From: a virus
Direction: 5' to 3' (one strand)
Length of the DNA stretch: 31,173 nucleotides
Virus record (IMG/VR): IMGVR_UViG_3300025102_000162
Span: 1 to 31,173 of that record
The notes under the pieces are model-generated. The model ran no database searches. It was not told the origin of the DNA and saw only the letters and a list, made by a program, of their open reading frames with translations. The position numbers were made by a program, and so were the translations under genes. Each line of letters starts with the position of its first letter. Position 1 is the first letter of the stretch. Positions 22,340-27,845 of this stretch are shown here, piece by piece.

Positions 22340-22361
22340 GTACATTATGTTGCGTTATAGG
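22332..22361. promoter_or_regulatory. Nested palindromic operator over the -10 box
   Basis: ATAATGTACATTAT (22335-22348) is a perfect 14-bp palindrome that covers most of the -10 hexamer and the start site. An outer inverted repeat CCTATAA(22332-22338)/TTATAGG(22355-22361) encloses it. A dimeric repressor bound here would block the promoter. A partial copy (ATGTACATTAT) lies at 22183-22193. Confidence 0.6.
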
Positions 22362-22446
22362 TATCTATATATCTAGGGTTTCCAGCATATAACCAGCAAA
22401 TACAACTTATGAGAAGGTATGCCAAAAGATACCTAGTATTTTTTTT
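22358..22446 (+). promoter_or_regulatory. Attenuator-like leader with two competing stems and a T8 tract
   Basis: The segment ATACCT (22429-22434) can pair with AGGTAT (22415-22420) to give a 6-bp hairpin just before TTTTTTTT (22439-22446), an intrinsic terminator. The same segment, extended to AGATACCTA (22427-22435), can pair instead with TAGGTATCT (22358-22366), a perfect 9-bp long-range stem that encloses 60 nt. It starts about 12 nt after the expected start of the promoter at 22312. The two pairings exclude each other, as in riboswitches and attenuators, though the long stem also ends near the T-tract. Confidence 0.5.
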
Positions 22447-22518
22447 ATTATGTGGTGGGGTGGTCTTGAATGCTGAGGATTGTTAGATAATCCAACCTAA
22501 AAGAAATTTAAAAAACCT

Positions 22519-22548
22519 GTAACCTTTTGTGACGTGTTGAACTCTAAT
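22519..22548 (+). promoter_or_regulatory. Bipartite phage promoter, copy A
   Basis: GTAACC, 16 nt, ACTCTAA; -10-like hexamer TCTAAT. The ATG of the kinase gene follows only 4 nt after the hexamer, with no ribosome site, so this copy would make a leaderless or nearly leaderless message. Confidence 0.6.
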
Positions 22549-22552
22549 TTAC

Positions 22553-23146
22553 ATGAAGCAAACAAACACAATTACATTCCTTATCGGTGCTAGCGGTAGC
22601 GGTAAGAGTAGATATGCAAAACAAATAGCAGCAGATACAAACTCATTTATTATTGATGCGGATGCTATCAAGCTGGCTTATAACAACAATGAACCAATAT
22701 GCACTAAGACGAATGCAGCGCTGCACCCAGCCGCGTCAGATTTATCTCAGTCTTTATTGTTCAATTACTTTTACAATCAAGATGATTTTCTAAATCGTTT
22801 TAATTGTGATTCAGTAATATTTGATAACCGTGGAAAAAACTATGAGAAGGTACTAACCCGCATTACAGCTGCAAAACAAGCTGGCTTGAAGGTGCGCTTT
22901 GTTTATGTCAAAAATGATTTAGCAAGCTGTCTTTATAATGTACATAGACGTAATCGAACCAGCTTACGCAAAATGTACTTATCAGTATGTGCAAAAGATT
23001 ACGGAGGTACCGTGTACACCGCAGAAAAACTGCAAGAACTAGCGGCACTGGGTGTAATTGAGTACAAAGAAGTACAGGGGTACAACTCAGTCAAATCAAA
23101 ATTCTTACAGAAATTATGTAACCTAATTGTAAAAGTAATAGTCTAA
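22553..23146 (+). CDS. P-loop kinase, zeta-toxin / polynucleotide-kinase-like
   Basis: 197 aa. Walker A GASGSGKS at residues 12-19 directly after a hydrophobic strand (ITFLI), a DADAIKLAY segment at 36-44 where zeta toxins and kinases carry the catalytic Asp, a central strand with VIFDNRG (Walker B-like), then QAGLKVRFVYV and a basic lid-like region (NVHRRNRTSLRKMY). It should phosphorylate a small molecule or a nucleic-acid end; the substrate is not evident. The first gene of the early block, starting 4 nt after a -10 box without ribosome site. Its last codons contain promoter copy B, and its stop TAA is part of that motif. Confidence 0.75.
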   Translation: MKQTNTITFLIGASGSGKSRYAKQIAADTNSFIIDADAIKLAYNNNEPICTKTNAALHPAASDLSQSLLFNYFYNQDDFLNRFNCDSVIFDNRGKNYEKVLTRITAAKQAGLKVRFVYVKNDLASCLYNVHRRNRTSLRKMYLSVCAKDYGGTVYTAEKLQELAALGVIEYKEVQGYNSVKSKFLQKLCNLIVKVIV

Positions 23147-23147
23147 T
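23118..23147 (+). promoter_or_regulatory. Bipartite phage promoter, copy B
   Basis: GTAACC, 16 nt, AGTCTAA; hexamer TCTAAT, followed by AAATATGAAGGAAGG. It overlaps the last nine codons and the stop of the kinase gene. Copy C at 23382 shares a 22-nt stretch with it. Confidence 0.65.
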
Positions 23148-23169
23148 AAATATGAAGGAAGGTAAACGA

Positions 23170-23385
23170 ATGAAAACAGCATACGAAGTACAAAAAGATT
23201 GGGAGAATTACTTTGAAAAATTTATCCAACATGAGACTGGAGAAATTATAGAAGGCAAAGCAGCATTCATAATCTATTTAGAAGAAGGTAAAACAATTTA
23301 TCAATCACTAATGAAAACTACTAGAGAGATGATAAGCGGTAAAGAAATATATGATTACTGTTATAAAAATTTTATTCCAGTGTAA
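23170..23385 (+). CDS. Hypothetical protein (71 aa)
   Basis: Begins MKTAYEVQKDWENYFEKFIQ. I choose the ATG at 23170 over the in-frame ATG at 23152 because AAGGAAGG lies between them at normal distance to 23170, and promoter B would start transcription near 23152. Acidic helices (QHETGEIIEGKAAFIIYLEE, KTTREMISGKEIYDYCYKNF). No membrane segment. Flanked on both sides by copies of the promoter, so it is its own transcription module. Function unknown. Confidence 0.65.
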   Translation: MKTAYEVQKDWENYFEKFIQHETGEIIEGKAAFIIYLEEGKTIYQSLMKTTREMISGKEIYDYCYKNFIPV

Positions 23386-23411
23386 CCAATTAGTAAAAGT
23401 AATAGTCTAAT
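23382..23411 (+). promoter_or_regulatory. Bipartite phage promoter, copy C
   Basis: GTAACC, 16 nt, AGTCTAA; hexamer TCTAAT followed by AAACGTGAAGGAAGGAAG. Begins inside the stop codon of the 71-aa gene. Nearly identical to copy B over about 40 bases, pointing to a recent duplication of the module. Confidence 0.65.
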
Positions 23412-23433
23412 AAACGTGAAGGAAGGAAGAGAT

Positions 23434-23622
23434 ATGGATGCAAAAAAAATGGGTGAGAAAACATTTAATGAACATTTATATAGAGTTATTTTTTGGAATA
23501 ATTCTGGAGATATAAAAGTTACAGCACCAACAACCTATGAAGATGCTTACAACACAGCTGATAAATGGGAGGGTGTTATTTACAGAATGGAAAAAACTCA
23601 ACCAACAAAAGGTAAAAGATAA
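23434..23622 (+). CDS. Hypothetical protein (62 aa)
   Basis: Begins MDAKKMGEKTFNEHLYRVIF. The ATG at 23434 follows AAGGAAGGAAG; the upstream GTG at 23416 would leave no ribosome site. Beta-alpha pattern: HLYRVIFWNNSGDIKVTAPT then YEDAYNTADKWEGVIYRMEK, like small YRVxFWNxxG...AxxxADKWxG proteins of phages that fold as a ferredoxin-like unit (guess). Stop overlaps the next start as TAATG. Confidence 0.65.
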   Translation: MDAKKMGEKTFNEHLYRVIFWNNSGDIKVTAPTTYEDAYNTADKWEGVIYRMEKTQPTKGKR

Positions 23623-24143
23623 TGGGTGCTGGTGACTGTTATCCAGCAGCATGGAATGCAATTAACTTTGTAAAAAAATCAGATGACTGGGTTGTAGTCC
23701 ATGCACTTAGAGATATATTAAAAGGTGGTGATTACTACGGTGGTCACGGATTCTTATTAAACAAAAAAACAAATACTGTTTACGATGATTCTCTTAGCGC
23801 AAAGTATATTGATGGTGCTGTTGATGGTGTTGTTGACGGGATGCCATTCAAAGAGTACGTAAAGAAAACCTATGTACTAACAGAAGGTGATTACGTTTAC
23901 AAAGAATATACTTTAAAAGAACTTAACAAGATTACATTTGAACATGGATATCACATGCCATTTCATCTTGCAAAAGAACAGTGGAGTTTAAAACCAGAAG
24001 AGTTTGCTAAAAGATTTCCTGGTTACGATAACATCGGAGATTACATGAGAAAATATTTTAATCCTACATTTGAAAAGCATTGGGAGGAATTAAAAAAGAT
24101 GGCAGAAGATGTAACCAATTCAAAAGATGTTGAGTCTAAGTAA
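23622..24143 (+). CDS. Papain/NlpC-like cysteine hydrolase-type protein (173 aa)
   Basis: Early GDCYPAAWNAI with Cys6, then VVVHALRDI, then GGDYYGGHGFLLNKKTNTVY DDS with His42 and Asp55. This Cys-(N)-His-Asp order and the GHGF/W + VYDxS pattern are seen in a phage family with a papain-like fold (DCYxxA ... VHGxVxG ... YGHAWVE ... VYDPS). It could cut peptide, amide or ester bonds. The rest (residues 80-160) is Lys/Glu/Phe-rich and helical. Start overlaps the preceding stop (TAATG). The C-terminus DVESK is encoded by promoter copy D. Substrate unknown; a host-directed early effector is possible. Confidence 0.6.
   Translation: MGAGDCYPAAWNAINFVKKSDDWVVVHALRDILKGGDYYGGHGFLLNKKTNTVYDDSLSAKYIDGAVDGVVDGMPFKEYVKKTYVLTEGDYVYKEYTLKELNKITFEHGYHMPFHLAKEQWSLKPEEFAKRFPGYDNIGDYMRKYFNPTFEKHWEELKKMAEDVTNSKDVESK
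24111..24140 (+). promoter_or_regulatory. Bipartite phage promoter, copy D
   Basis: GTAACC, 16 nt, AGTCTAA; hexamer TCTAAG, followed by TAACGTGATG and AAGGAAGG. It overlaps the last 10 codons of the papain-like gene and nearly reaches its stop. Confidence 0.65.
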
Positions 24144-24170
24144 CGTGATGATAAAAAAGGAAGGTAAACA

Positions 24171-24440
24171 ATGAGTGCGCAAGGAATATTCATTCTTGAT
24201 GGGATGGATTCAAGACCTAAAAGTAAGAAGCAATTAAAAGAGTTAGTTGCTGCTGGTAAGTTAGACCTAATTGCATTGGAGCAAGTAAGCATGTTCGGTG
24301 AACAGTTCAATGGAGTGTTAACTAAAGAAGCATTAGAAGAATGGGGAGACATTACTTTTGTTGGACCAAGTCCATACAGTGCAAGAAATTTCTTCGGTAA
24401 GTTTTTCATTAACAAGAAGGGTGAGGTTGCAGTTCAATGA
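24171..24440 (+). CDS. Hypothetical protein (89 aa)
   Basis: Begins MSAQGIFILDGMDSRPKSKK, then QLKELVAAGKLDLIALEQVS MFGEQFNGVL, then FVGPSPYSARNFFGKFFINK. The order IFxxDGxxxRPxxKKxLxE...V.LE..SxFGxxxxG.....VGPxPYxxRN matches a small protein type I associate with actinobacteriophages, of unknown role. Good ribosome site (AAAAAAGGAAGGTAAACA). The stop overlaps the next ATG as ATGA. Confidence 0.7.
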   Translation: MSAQGIFILDGMDSRPKSKKQLKELVAAGKLDLIALEQVSMFGEQFNGVLTKEALEEWGDITFVGPSPYSARNFFGKFFINKKGEVAVQ

Positions 24441-24796
24441 TGCAAGAGATAGCAAAACTTTATGCAGTTAAGCCAGTGCTTGGTAAGAATAAAACTAATT
24501 TCTTAAAAGACCAGGGGTTTATTAAGGAAGGTACGCAGTGGGTCAAGCATGGTACAAAGCAGGAGCTGCAAGAACTATGGGATGAGATAGATGTTTACAA
24601 AGACATCAATGGTAAATGGATTACTAAAGAATACACAAAGAAAAAAAATTACAGTCATGCTTATTACAGTAAGAAGTATGGACGCAGAGGTACACGTTGG
24701 AATACTTTTGATGTTGATACAAGAATCTTTAATGATGCGGAGATAGATTTTTACTTGGAAGTAGAGAGAGTAGAAGTTGCTGCGGTGGCAGCATAG
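24437..24796 (+). CDS. Hypothetical protein (119 aa)
   Basis: Begins MMQEIAKLYAVKPVLGKNKT, overlapping the gene before by 4 nt. Contains KDQGFIKEGTQWVKHGTKQE and a basic aromatic part (KKKNYSHAYYSKKYGRRGTR W), ending in acidic beta strands (EIDFYLEVERVEVAAVAA). Basic middle and acidic end suggest nucleic-acid contact, but there is no known motif. Confidence 0.65.
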   Translation: MMQEIAKLYAVKPVLGKNKTNFLKDQGFIKEGTQWVKHGTKQELQELWDEIDVYKDINGKWITKEYTKKKNYSHAYYSKKYGRRGTRWNTFDVDTRIFNDAEIDFYLEVERVEVAAVAA

Positions 24797-24808
24797 GAAG
24801 GAAGAAGA

Positions 24809-25012
24809 ATGGTATTAGTAGTTGACAATCAAAAAAGAATTGAATCTTTAAAAAAACTACATGCTAAAGCAAAAGACATGGAACTTAATACAACTATTGT
24901 GGATTTAAAAATAACAAAATCAATAGATATATTAATTGAATTGTTATTCACAAAGATGAGTCAACGTGATGCAGCTTGGTTTTTATTAGATGTACTCAAT
25001 GAAGAAAAATAA
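24809..25012 (+). CDS. Hypothetical helical protein (67 aa)
   Basis: Begins MVLVVDNQKRIESLKKLHAK and ends SQRDAAWFLLDVLNEEK. Ribosome site AGGAAGGAAGAAGA. Amphipathic helices, no HTH or Cys motif. Overlaps the next ORF by 14 to 23 nt. Function unknown. Confidence 0.65.
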   Translation: MVLVVDNQKRIESLKKLHAKAKDMELNTTIVDLKITKSIDILIELLFTKMSQRDAAWFLLDVLNEEK

Positions 25013-25190
25013 ATACGGACACGAATCATTACACGTGATGGTCCAGTGTCACGTTGACCAGCTACGAACCAGGATAATGAATGAAGGTTTAGACATACAC
25101 AAGTACAGAGAGATGCAACACTTGCGCACAATCTATAAAAGTTTTTTAGATTGTAAATGTAACTTTTCTCACGATGTGGAGTCTAAATAA
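24999..25190 (+). CDS. Hypothetical protein (63 aa) ending in DVESK
   Basis: Begins MKKNKYGHESLHVMVQCHVD; an in-frame ATG at 24990 would add three residues, and neither start has a strong ribosome site. Four His, three Cys and one CKC pair (SFLDCKCNFSHDVESK) could bind a metal. The C-terminal DVESK equals that of the unrelated papain-like protein because both are encoded by copies of the promoter motif. Function unknown. Confidence 0.55.
   Translation: MKKNKYGHESLHVMVQCHVDQLRTRIMNEGLDIHKYREMQHLRTIYKSFLDCKCNFSHDVESK
25159..25187 (+). promoter_or_regulatory. Bipartite phage promoter, copy E
   Basis: GTAACT, 15 nt, AGTCTAA; hexamer TCTAAA, followed by TAATGTACGCAATAAAAGGAGG. Spacer one base shorter than the other copies. 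Overlaps the end of the 63-aa gene. Confidence 0.6.
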
Positions 25191-25214
25191 TGTACGCAAT
25201 AAAAGGAGGGCAGA

Positions 25215-25523
25215 ATGCCTAAAACAAAATCAATGCTAACACAAATACAAACAGTTAAGGAGACATTAACAGAGCTGCACGAGTGGAGTAAAAACTTTGA
25301 ACCAGCTTCAAACAAAAATCCATTTGCTTTGTTCTTAGATATCATTGGATATAGTGATGAGATACTAGGTGATAACTTAATTGAACATCCAGAAAAAGTC
25401 CATGAGTTCATGGGCTATACAGAGTACTGCATGTTAGGTAAAGCATTACAAGTATTTAAAAACAATGGGTACTTGCAAGTGTATGAGGCATGCAGCATCT
25501 TGCTTAAATCAGAGGAGCAATAA
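25215..25523 (+). CDS. Hypothetical protein (102 aa)
   Basis: Begins MPKTKSMLTQIQTVKETLTE. Ribosome site AAAAGGAGGG. Helical with FALFLDIIGYSDEILGDNL and EFMGYTEYCMLGKALQVFKN. Actinophages carry proteins of this length with the pattern FLxxIxYSxExxG..L in their early regions, but I cannot name a function. Followed at once by the Cys-cluster gene. Confidence 0.65.
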   Translation: MPKTKSMLTQIQTVKETLTELHEWSKNFEPASNKNPFALFLDIIGYSDEILGDNLIEHPEKVHEFMGYTEYCMLGKALQVFKNNGYLQVYEACSILLKSEEQ

Positions 25524-25786
25524 TAAAGTTTGCTTCTTGTGTTCGGTCTGGTTTCTGCTGCAAGCAGAGACCATGTCCGTTCGGTAAACCAACAAGCGAA
25601 GATAACTTAGCTTGTATGTATCTAGGTGGTGATGCACCAGGTAATTATTTTTGTGAGAAGTATGATGAGATACAAGCTGGAATGCCAGAGAACATGGCAG
25701 ATGTAAGTCCAGCATTCGGTGGTGGTTGTACTTCTACATTGTTTAACCCCGATAGGGATAAGATTCTATTAGAAATAAGGAGGTGA
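25523..25786 (+). CDS. Cys-cluster protein (about 87 aa), apparently with an AUA start
   Basis: The coding frame is clear from the Cys pattern: FASCVRSGFCCKQRPCPFG, then ACMYLGGDAPGNYFCEKYDE, then SPAFGGGCTSTLF. C..SG.CCK..PCPFG...C.YL....C.KYD is a known small phage family with a presumed metal or Fe-S site. In this frame the sequence upstream reads ATA AAG TTT with a stop at 25505, and no ATG, GTG or TTG precedes the first Cys. AGAGGAG lies 6 nt before this ATA. Either AUA is the start, or a point change destroyed an ATG. The first in-frame ATG (25615) would lose the first six Cys. Confidence 0.65.
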   Translation: MKFASCVRSGFCCKQRPCPFGKPTSEDNLACMYLGGDAPGNYFCEKYDEIQAGMPENMADVSPAFGGGCTSTLFNPDRDKILLEIRR

Positions 25787-25789
25787 TAT

Positions 25790-25927
25790 ATGTGTAGTTT
25801 ACAGGGATTTATTCTACTAGCAGGCACTGCATTTGCTGTAGGATTCACACTACTTGCAGCTTACTTTAACTTCCAGGCATGGAGAGGTTATCGTCATGCA
25901 AAAAAACGCATGCGTAACATGAAGTAA
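25790..25927 (+). CDS. Single-pass membrane protein (45 aa)
   Basis: Begins MCSLQGFILLAGTAFAVGFT; one membrane helix (about residues 6-26) followed by a basic tail (AWRGYRHAKKRMRNMK), so N-out/C-in is expected. The ribosome site AGGAGGTGATAT is a nearly full match to the 16S rRNA tail, the strongest in the window, so it should be well made. Starts three bases after the Cys-cluster gene stop. Possible roles include lysis control or superinfection exclusion, both speculative. Confidence 0.7.
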   Translation: MCSLQGFILLAGTAFAVGFTLLAAYFNFQAWRGYRHAKKRMRNMK

Positions 25928-25931
25928 CGTG

Positions 25932-25986
25932 TATAATATATACTAATAAATGTAATAAAAGGTTACGGTATTTAATATCTGTAACC
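25932..25986 (+). promoter_or_regulatory. Promoter-like site and GGTTAC/GTAACC inverted repeat
   Basis: TATAAT (25932-25937) lies in the gap before the 115-aa gene, next to a degenerate copy of the second promoter box (TACTAATAAATGTAA). Then GGTTAC (25961-25966) and GTAACC (25981-25986) form an inverted repeat with a 14-nt AT-rich spacer. GTAACC is the -35-like box of the early promoters, here used twice head to head. Ribosome site GGGAGGA follows. Confidence 0.45.
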
Positions 25987-26006
25987 AAGTAAAGGGAGGA
26001 AAAATA

Positions 26007-26354
26007 ATGTCTCATAATTTAATTAAAGGGTTAAGAATAGATACCTTACGTTATTTGATTGATGAAGGAATAGTTTTTAGCAAAGAGAATATTAAACGTG
26101 CTGAAAGTAGCAGACCAATCAATCCTATTGCAACGCAAAAGATTATGGATTGGGGAGAGAATGCAGTATTGGAAGCACAAAGATTAAAGAGAGAGGGTAA
26201 GACTAACGAAGAAGTAAAAGAAAAACTTGATTTTTATATGGAGGAATTGGGTTTACAAATCTATGAACAATATAGATTTCAACAATCAATATTTTATTCG
26301 TTAGCTGATGTAGCATACAAACAAATAGGTATGTTAGCACCTAGCACAGCATGA
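26007..26354 (+). CDS. Hypothetical helical protein (115 aa)
   Basis: Begins MSHNLIKGLRIDTLRYLIDE. Ribosome site AAGGGAGGAAA. Highly helical and charged (NIKRAESSRPINPIATQKIM, AQRLKREGKTNEEVKEKLDF, QIYEQYRFQQSIFYSLADVA). No membrane segment, no recognised motif. It starts a run of genes that leads to the HTH and annealing proteins, so a role in regulation or DNA metabolism is possible. Confidence 0.65.
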   Translation: MSHNLIKGLRIDTLRYLIDEGIVFSKENIKRAESSRPINPIATQKIMDWGENAVLEAQRLKREGKTNEEVKEKLDFYMEELGLQIYEQYRFQQSIFYSLADVAYKQIGMLAPSTA

Positions 26355-26355
26355 C

Positions 26356-26475
26356 ATGTGTAAGTGGGATGAAGAGAGTCTTAACAGACTGCTTGCAGAA
26401 CTAGAACTAGAGTTGACTGTTAATGATTCGGTTCAGGATTTAATCAAAGAACTTAAAAGAGGAAGGAGAAGATAA
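26356..26475 (+). CDS. Small acidic helical peptide (39 aa)
   Basis: Begins MCKWDEESLNRLLAELELEL and ends KELKRGRRR. Starts one base after the 115-aa stop; its stop abuts the TTG start of the HTH gene. Amphipathic Leu-rich helix with a strongly basic tail. Fills the gap exactly, with coupled junctions on both sides, which supports a real gene. Function unknown. Confidence 0.6.
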   Translation: MCKWDEESLNRLLAELELELTVNDSVQDLIKELKRGRRR

Positions 26476-26691
26476 TTGCAAAGTTATGAAGAGTTATTAC
26501 TGCAGGATTTAAAGATGACTGCTGAACTTATCAAACAAAAAACACAATCACGTAACAATATGGTTACTCATTTGTTTGATGCTAGGAATGCAACAAAGAT
26601 GACAGTAGATAACATAGCAGAAGCAGCAGGTGTATCACGTAAGCATGTGTACACAATAGTTAATAAGGAAGGTAACGATGGCAAAGTTTAA
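26476..26691 (+). CDS. Helix-turn-helix DNA-binding protein (71 aa)
   Basis: TTG start right after the preceding stop, with AGGAAGGAGAAG as ribosome site. Residues about 42-65 read MTVDNIAEAAGVSRKHVYTI VNKE, a clear helix-turn-helix (xxIAxxAGVSRxxVYxxI). The N-terminal half is a polar helix (EELLLQDLKMTAELIKQK). Probably a phage transcription factor; it is the best candidate to bind the palindromic operators at 22335 or 29432, though I cannot link them. Overlaps the annealing-protein gene by 14 bp. Confidence 0.75.
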   Translation: MQSYEELLLQDLKMTAELIKQKTQSRNNMVTHLFDARNATKMTVDNIAEAAGVSRKHVYTIVNKEGNDGKV

Positions 26692-27571
26692 TTTAGAAAA
26701 CTACGAGACAGTAGAAGATAGATTAAAAACATTCTGGAAGGATAACCCAGACGGCAGAATAGAGACAGAGATAGTACATATAACTGCTGACGGTACATGT
26801 GTAACTATTAAAGCAGAACTATACAAAGACCTAACAGATGCAAGACCAGTGACTACTGGTACAGCACAAGAGACTAAGGGTCAAGGTGGCTTTGCTAATG
26901 CTGACGCATGGATGGAGAACTGCGAGACATCTGCAATAGGTAGAGCGCTTGCTAACTGGAAGTACCAGGGTAGCAATAAACCTAGACCAAGCAGAGAAGA
27001 GATGAGCAAAGTATCTGACAGTAAACCAGCTGCACCTAAAAAAAAACCTACAGCACAAGACAAAGTGACATCCCCTTCTAACGAATTGAAGGAGATAATC
27101 TTAACTATGTGTGCAGGTGACAAGAAGTTTGCAGCTAATGTATGGAAGTACACAACAGATAGAGTAAAGGTTAAGGCAGGTATGCCAGAGAGTATCACAG
27201 ATTATACTGATGATAACCAAAAAACTTTTATTGAAGTTGCAGCTGCATACATTGATAAACAAAAGAATACATTTGAAGAACGTAAAAATAATTCAGATGT
27301 AGTAAATGATATCATTGAAGTATTTGATGGTGAAGTAACAATTAAAGAAGGAGATGACATGACGGATATACCAAGCGGTGAATGGGAGAAGGACGCACCT
27401 AGTGAGAAGCAATTAAACACATTTAATAACTGTGTTACAAAAGCTATTGACAATGGTGACGATGAACTAGCAGCTAAAGCTAAGGCAGCATTAGCTAACG
27501 GTAAAATTACTAAAGGAAATATATTTGACTGGGTTGATACAGATACTTGGTCACTTAAAGACGCGTCTTAG
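26678..27571 (+). CDS. Single-strand annealing protein, ERF/Rad52-like
   Basis: 297 aa. The N-terminal domain (about residues 5-100) has YETVEDRLKTFWKDNPDGRI, beta strands with VTIKAELYKDLTDARPVTTG TAQET, and NADAWMENCETSAIGRALAN. This order matches the ERF/Rad52-like annealing proteins (ENxETSAIGRAL hallmark, as in many actinophages). A Pro/Lys-rich linker (101-130) and two helical segments follow; the end (SEKQLNTFNNCVTKAIDN) looks like a small DNA-binding domain. Role: anneal single strands for phage recombination and replication. Standard AAGGAAGGTAACG ribosome site. Confidence 0.75.
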   Translation: MAKFNLENYETVEDRLKTFWKDNPDGRIETEIVHITADGTCVTIKAELYKDLTDARPVTTGTAQETKGQGGFANADAWMENCETSAIGRALANWKYQGSNKPRPSREEMSKVSDSKPAAPKKKPTAQDKVTSPSNELKEIILTMCAGDKKFAANVWKYTTDRVKVKAGMPESITDYTDDNQKTFIEVAAAYIDKQKNTFEERKNNSDVVNDIIEVFDGEVTIKEGDDMTDIPSGEWEKDAPSEKQLNTFNNCVTKAIDNGDDELAAKAKAALANGKITKGNIFDWVDTDTWSLKDAS

Positions 27572-27572
27572 T

Positions 27573-27845
27573 ATGCAGTACATGAGAGTAACGAAGGTAC
27601 CTAACGAAGGCACGGATTCATACCGTGTCTTGGAAAGGTTAAGAGAAGCTAATTGGGATTGGGTATGTGGTGTAACGTTTCAAAGAATGTTCTTACCAAC
27701 ATACGCACAAAGAATATCAGACCTACGTAAGATGGGTTACGGTATTCAAGCTGCACAATGCAGAGACCACGAGTATTGGAATCATAATCACAGAGGTAAT
27801 GTGGCTATGTATAGATTAACAGATGATGAGGAGGCACCGTTCTAA
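27573..27845 (+). CDS. Winged-helix-like DNA-binding protein (90 aa)
   Basis: Two bases after the annealing-protein stop. Begins MQYMRVTKVPNEGTDSYRVL; an in-frame ATG at 27582 is the alternative, while starts further upstream would lie inside the previous gene. SYRVLERLREANWDWVCGVT, then PTYAQRISDLRKMGYGIQAA shows the family pattern RVLExLxxAxxxGV...FL..YxQRIxxLRxxGYxI of small phage winged-helix proteins, with the wing carrying HEYWNHNHRGNVAMYRL. Likely a DNA-binding partner in recombination or regulation. Ends TAATG into the next gene. Confidence 0.65.
   Translation: MQYMRVTKVPNEGTDSYRVLERLREANWDWVCGVTFQRMFLPTYAQRISDLRKMGYGIQAAQCRDHEYWNHNHRGNVAMYRLTDDEEAPF

Larger units (their letters stand above)
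22226..22552. other. Noncoding control region upstream of the early operon
   Basis: About 330 bp without a gene. From left to right: a 16-bp palindrome, a doubled TACGAA (about 22285-22296), a near-consensus promoter with an operator, an attenuator-like leader ending in a T8 tract, a small stem GGATT/AATCC (about 22477-22493), and the first copy of the bipartite promoter. It looks like the main switch for early transcription. Confidence 0.6.

Noticed and set aside
23152-23172. Upstream start codons (ATG 23152, GTG 23416) for two early genes
   Set aside because: They fall at or before the AAGGAAGG ribosome site that serves the ATGs at 23170 and 23434.
24041-24415. Minus-strand 124-codon ORF
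   Set aside because: Antisense to two well-supported early genes and promoter copy D; no ribosome site.
25906-25915. 10-bp palindrome ACGCATGCGT
   Set aside because: Inside the coding part of the 45-aa membrane protein, encoded by ordinary codons; probably chance.
26831-27198. Two minus-strand ORFs opposite the annealing-protein gene
   Set aside because: Shadow frames of a conserved coding sequence; Cys/Ser/Leu-rich composition typical of antisense reading.
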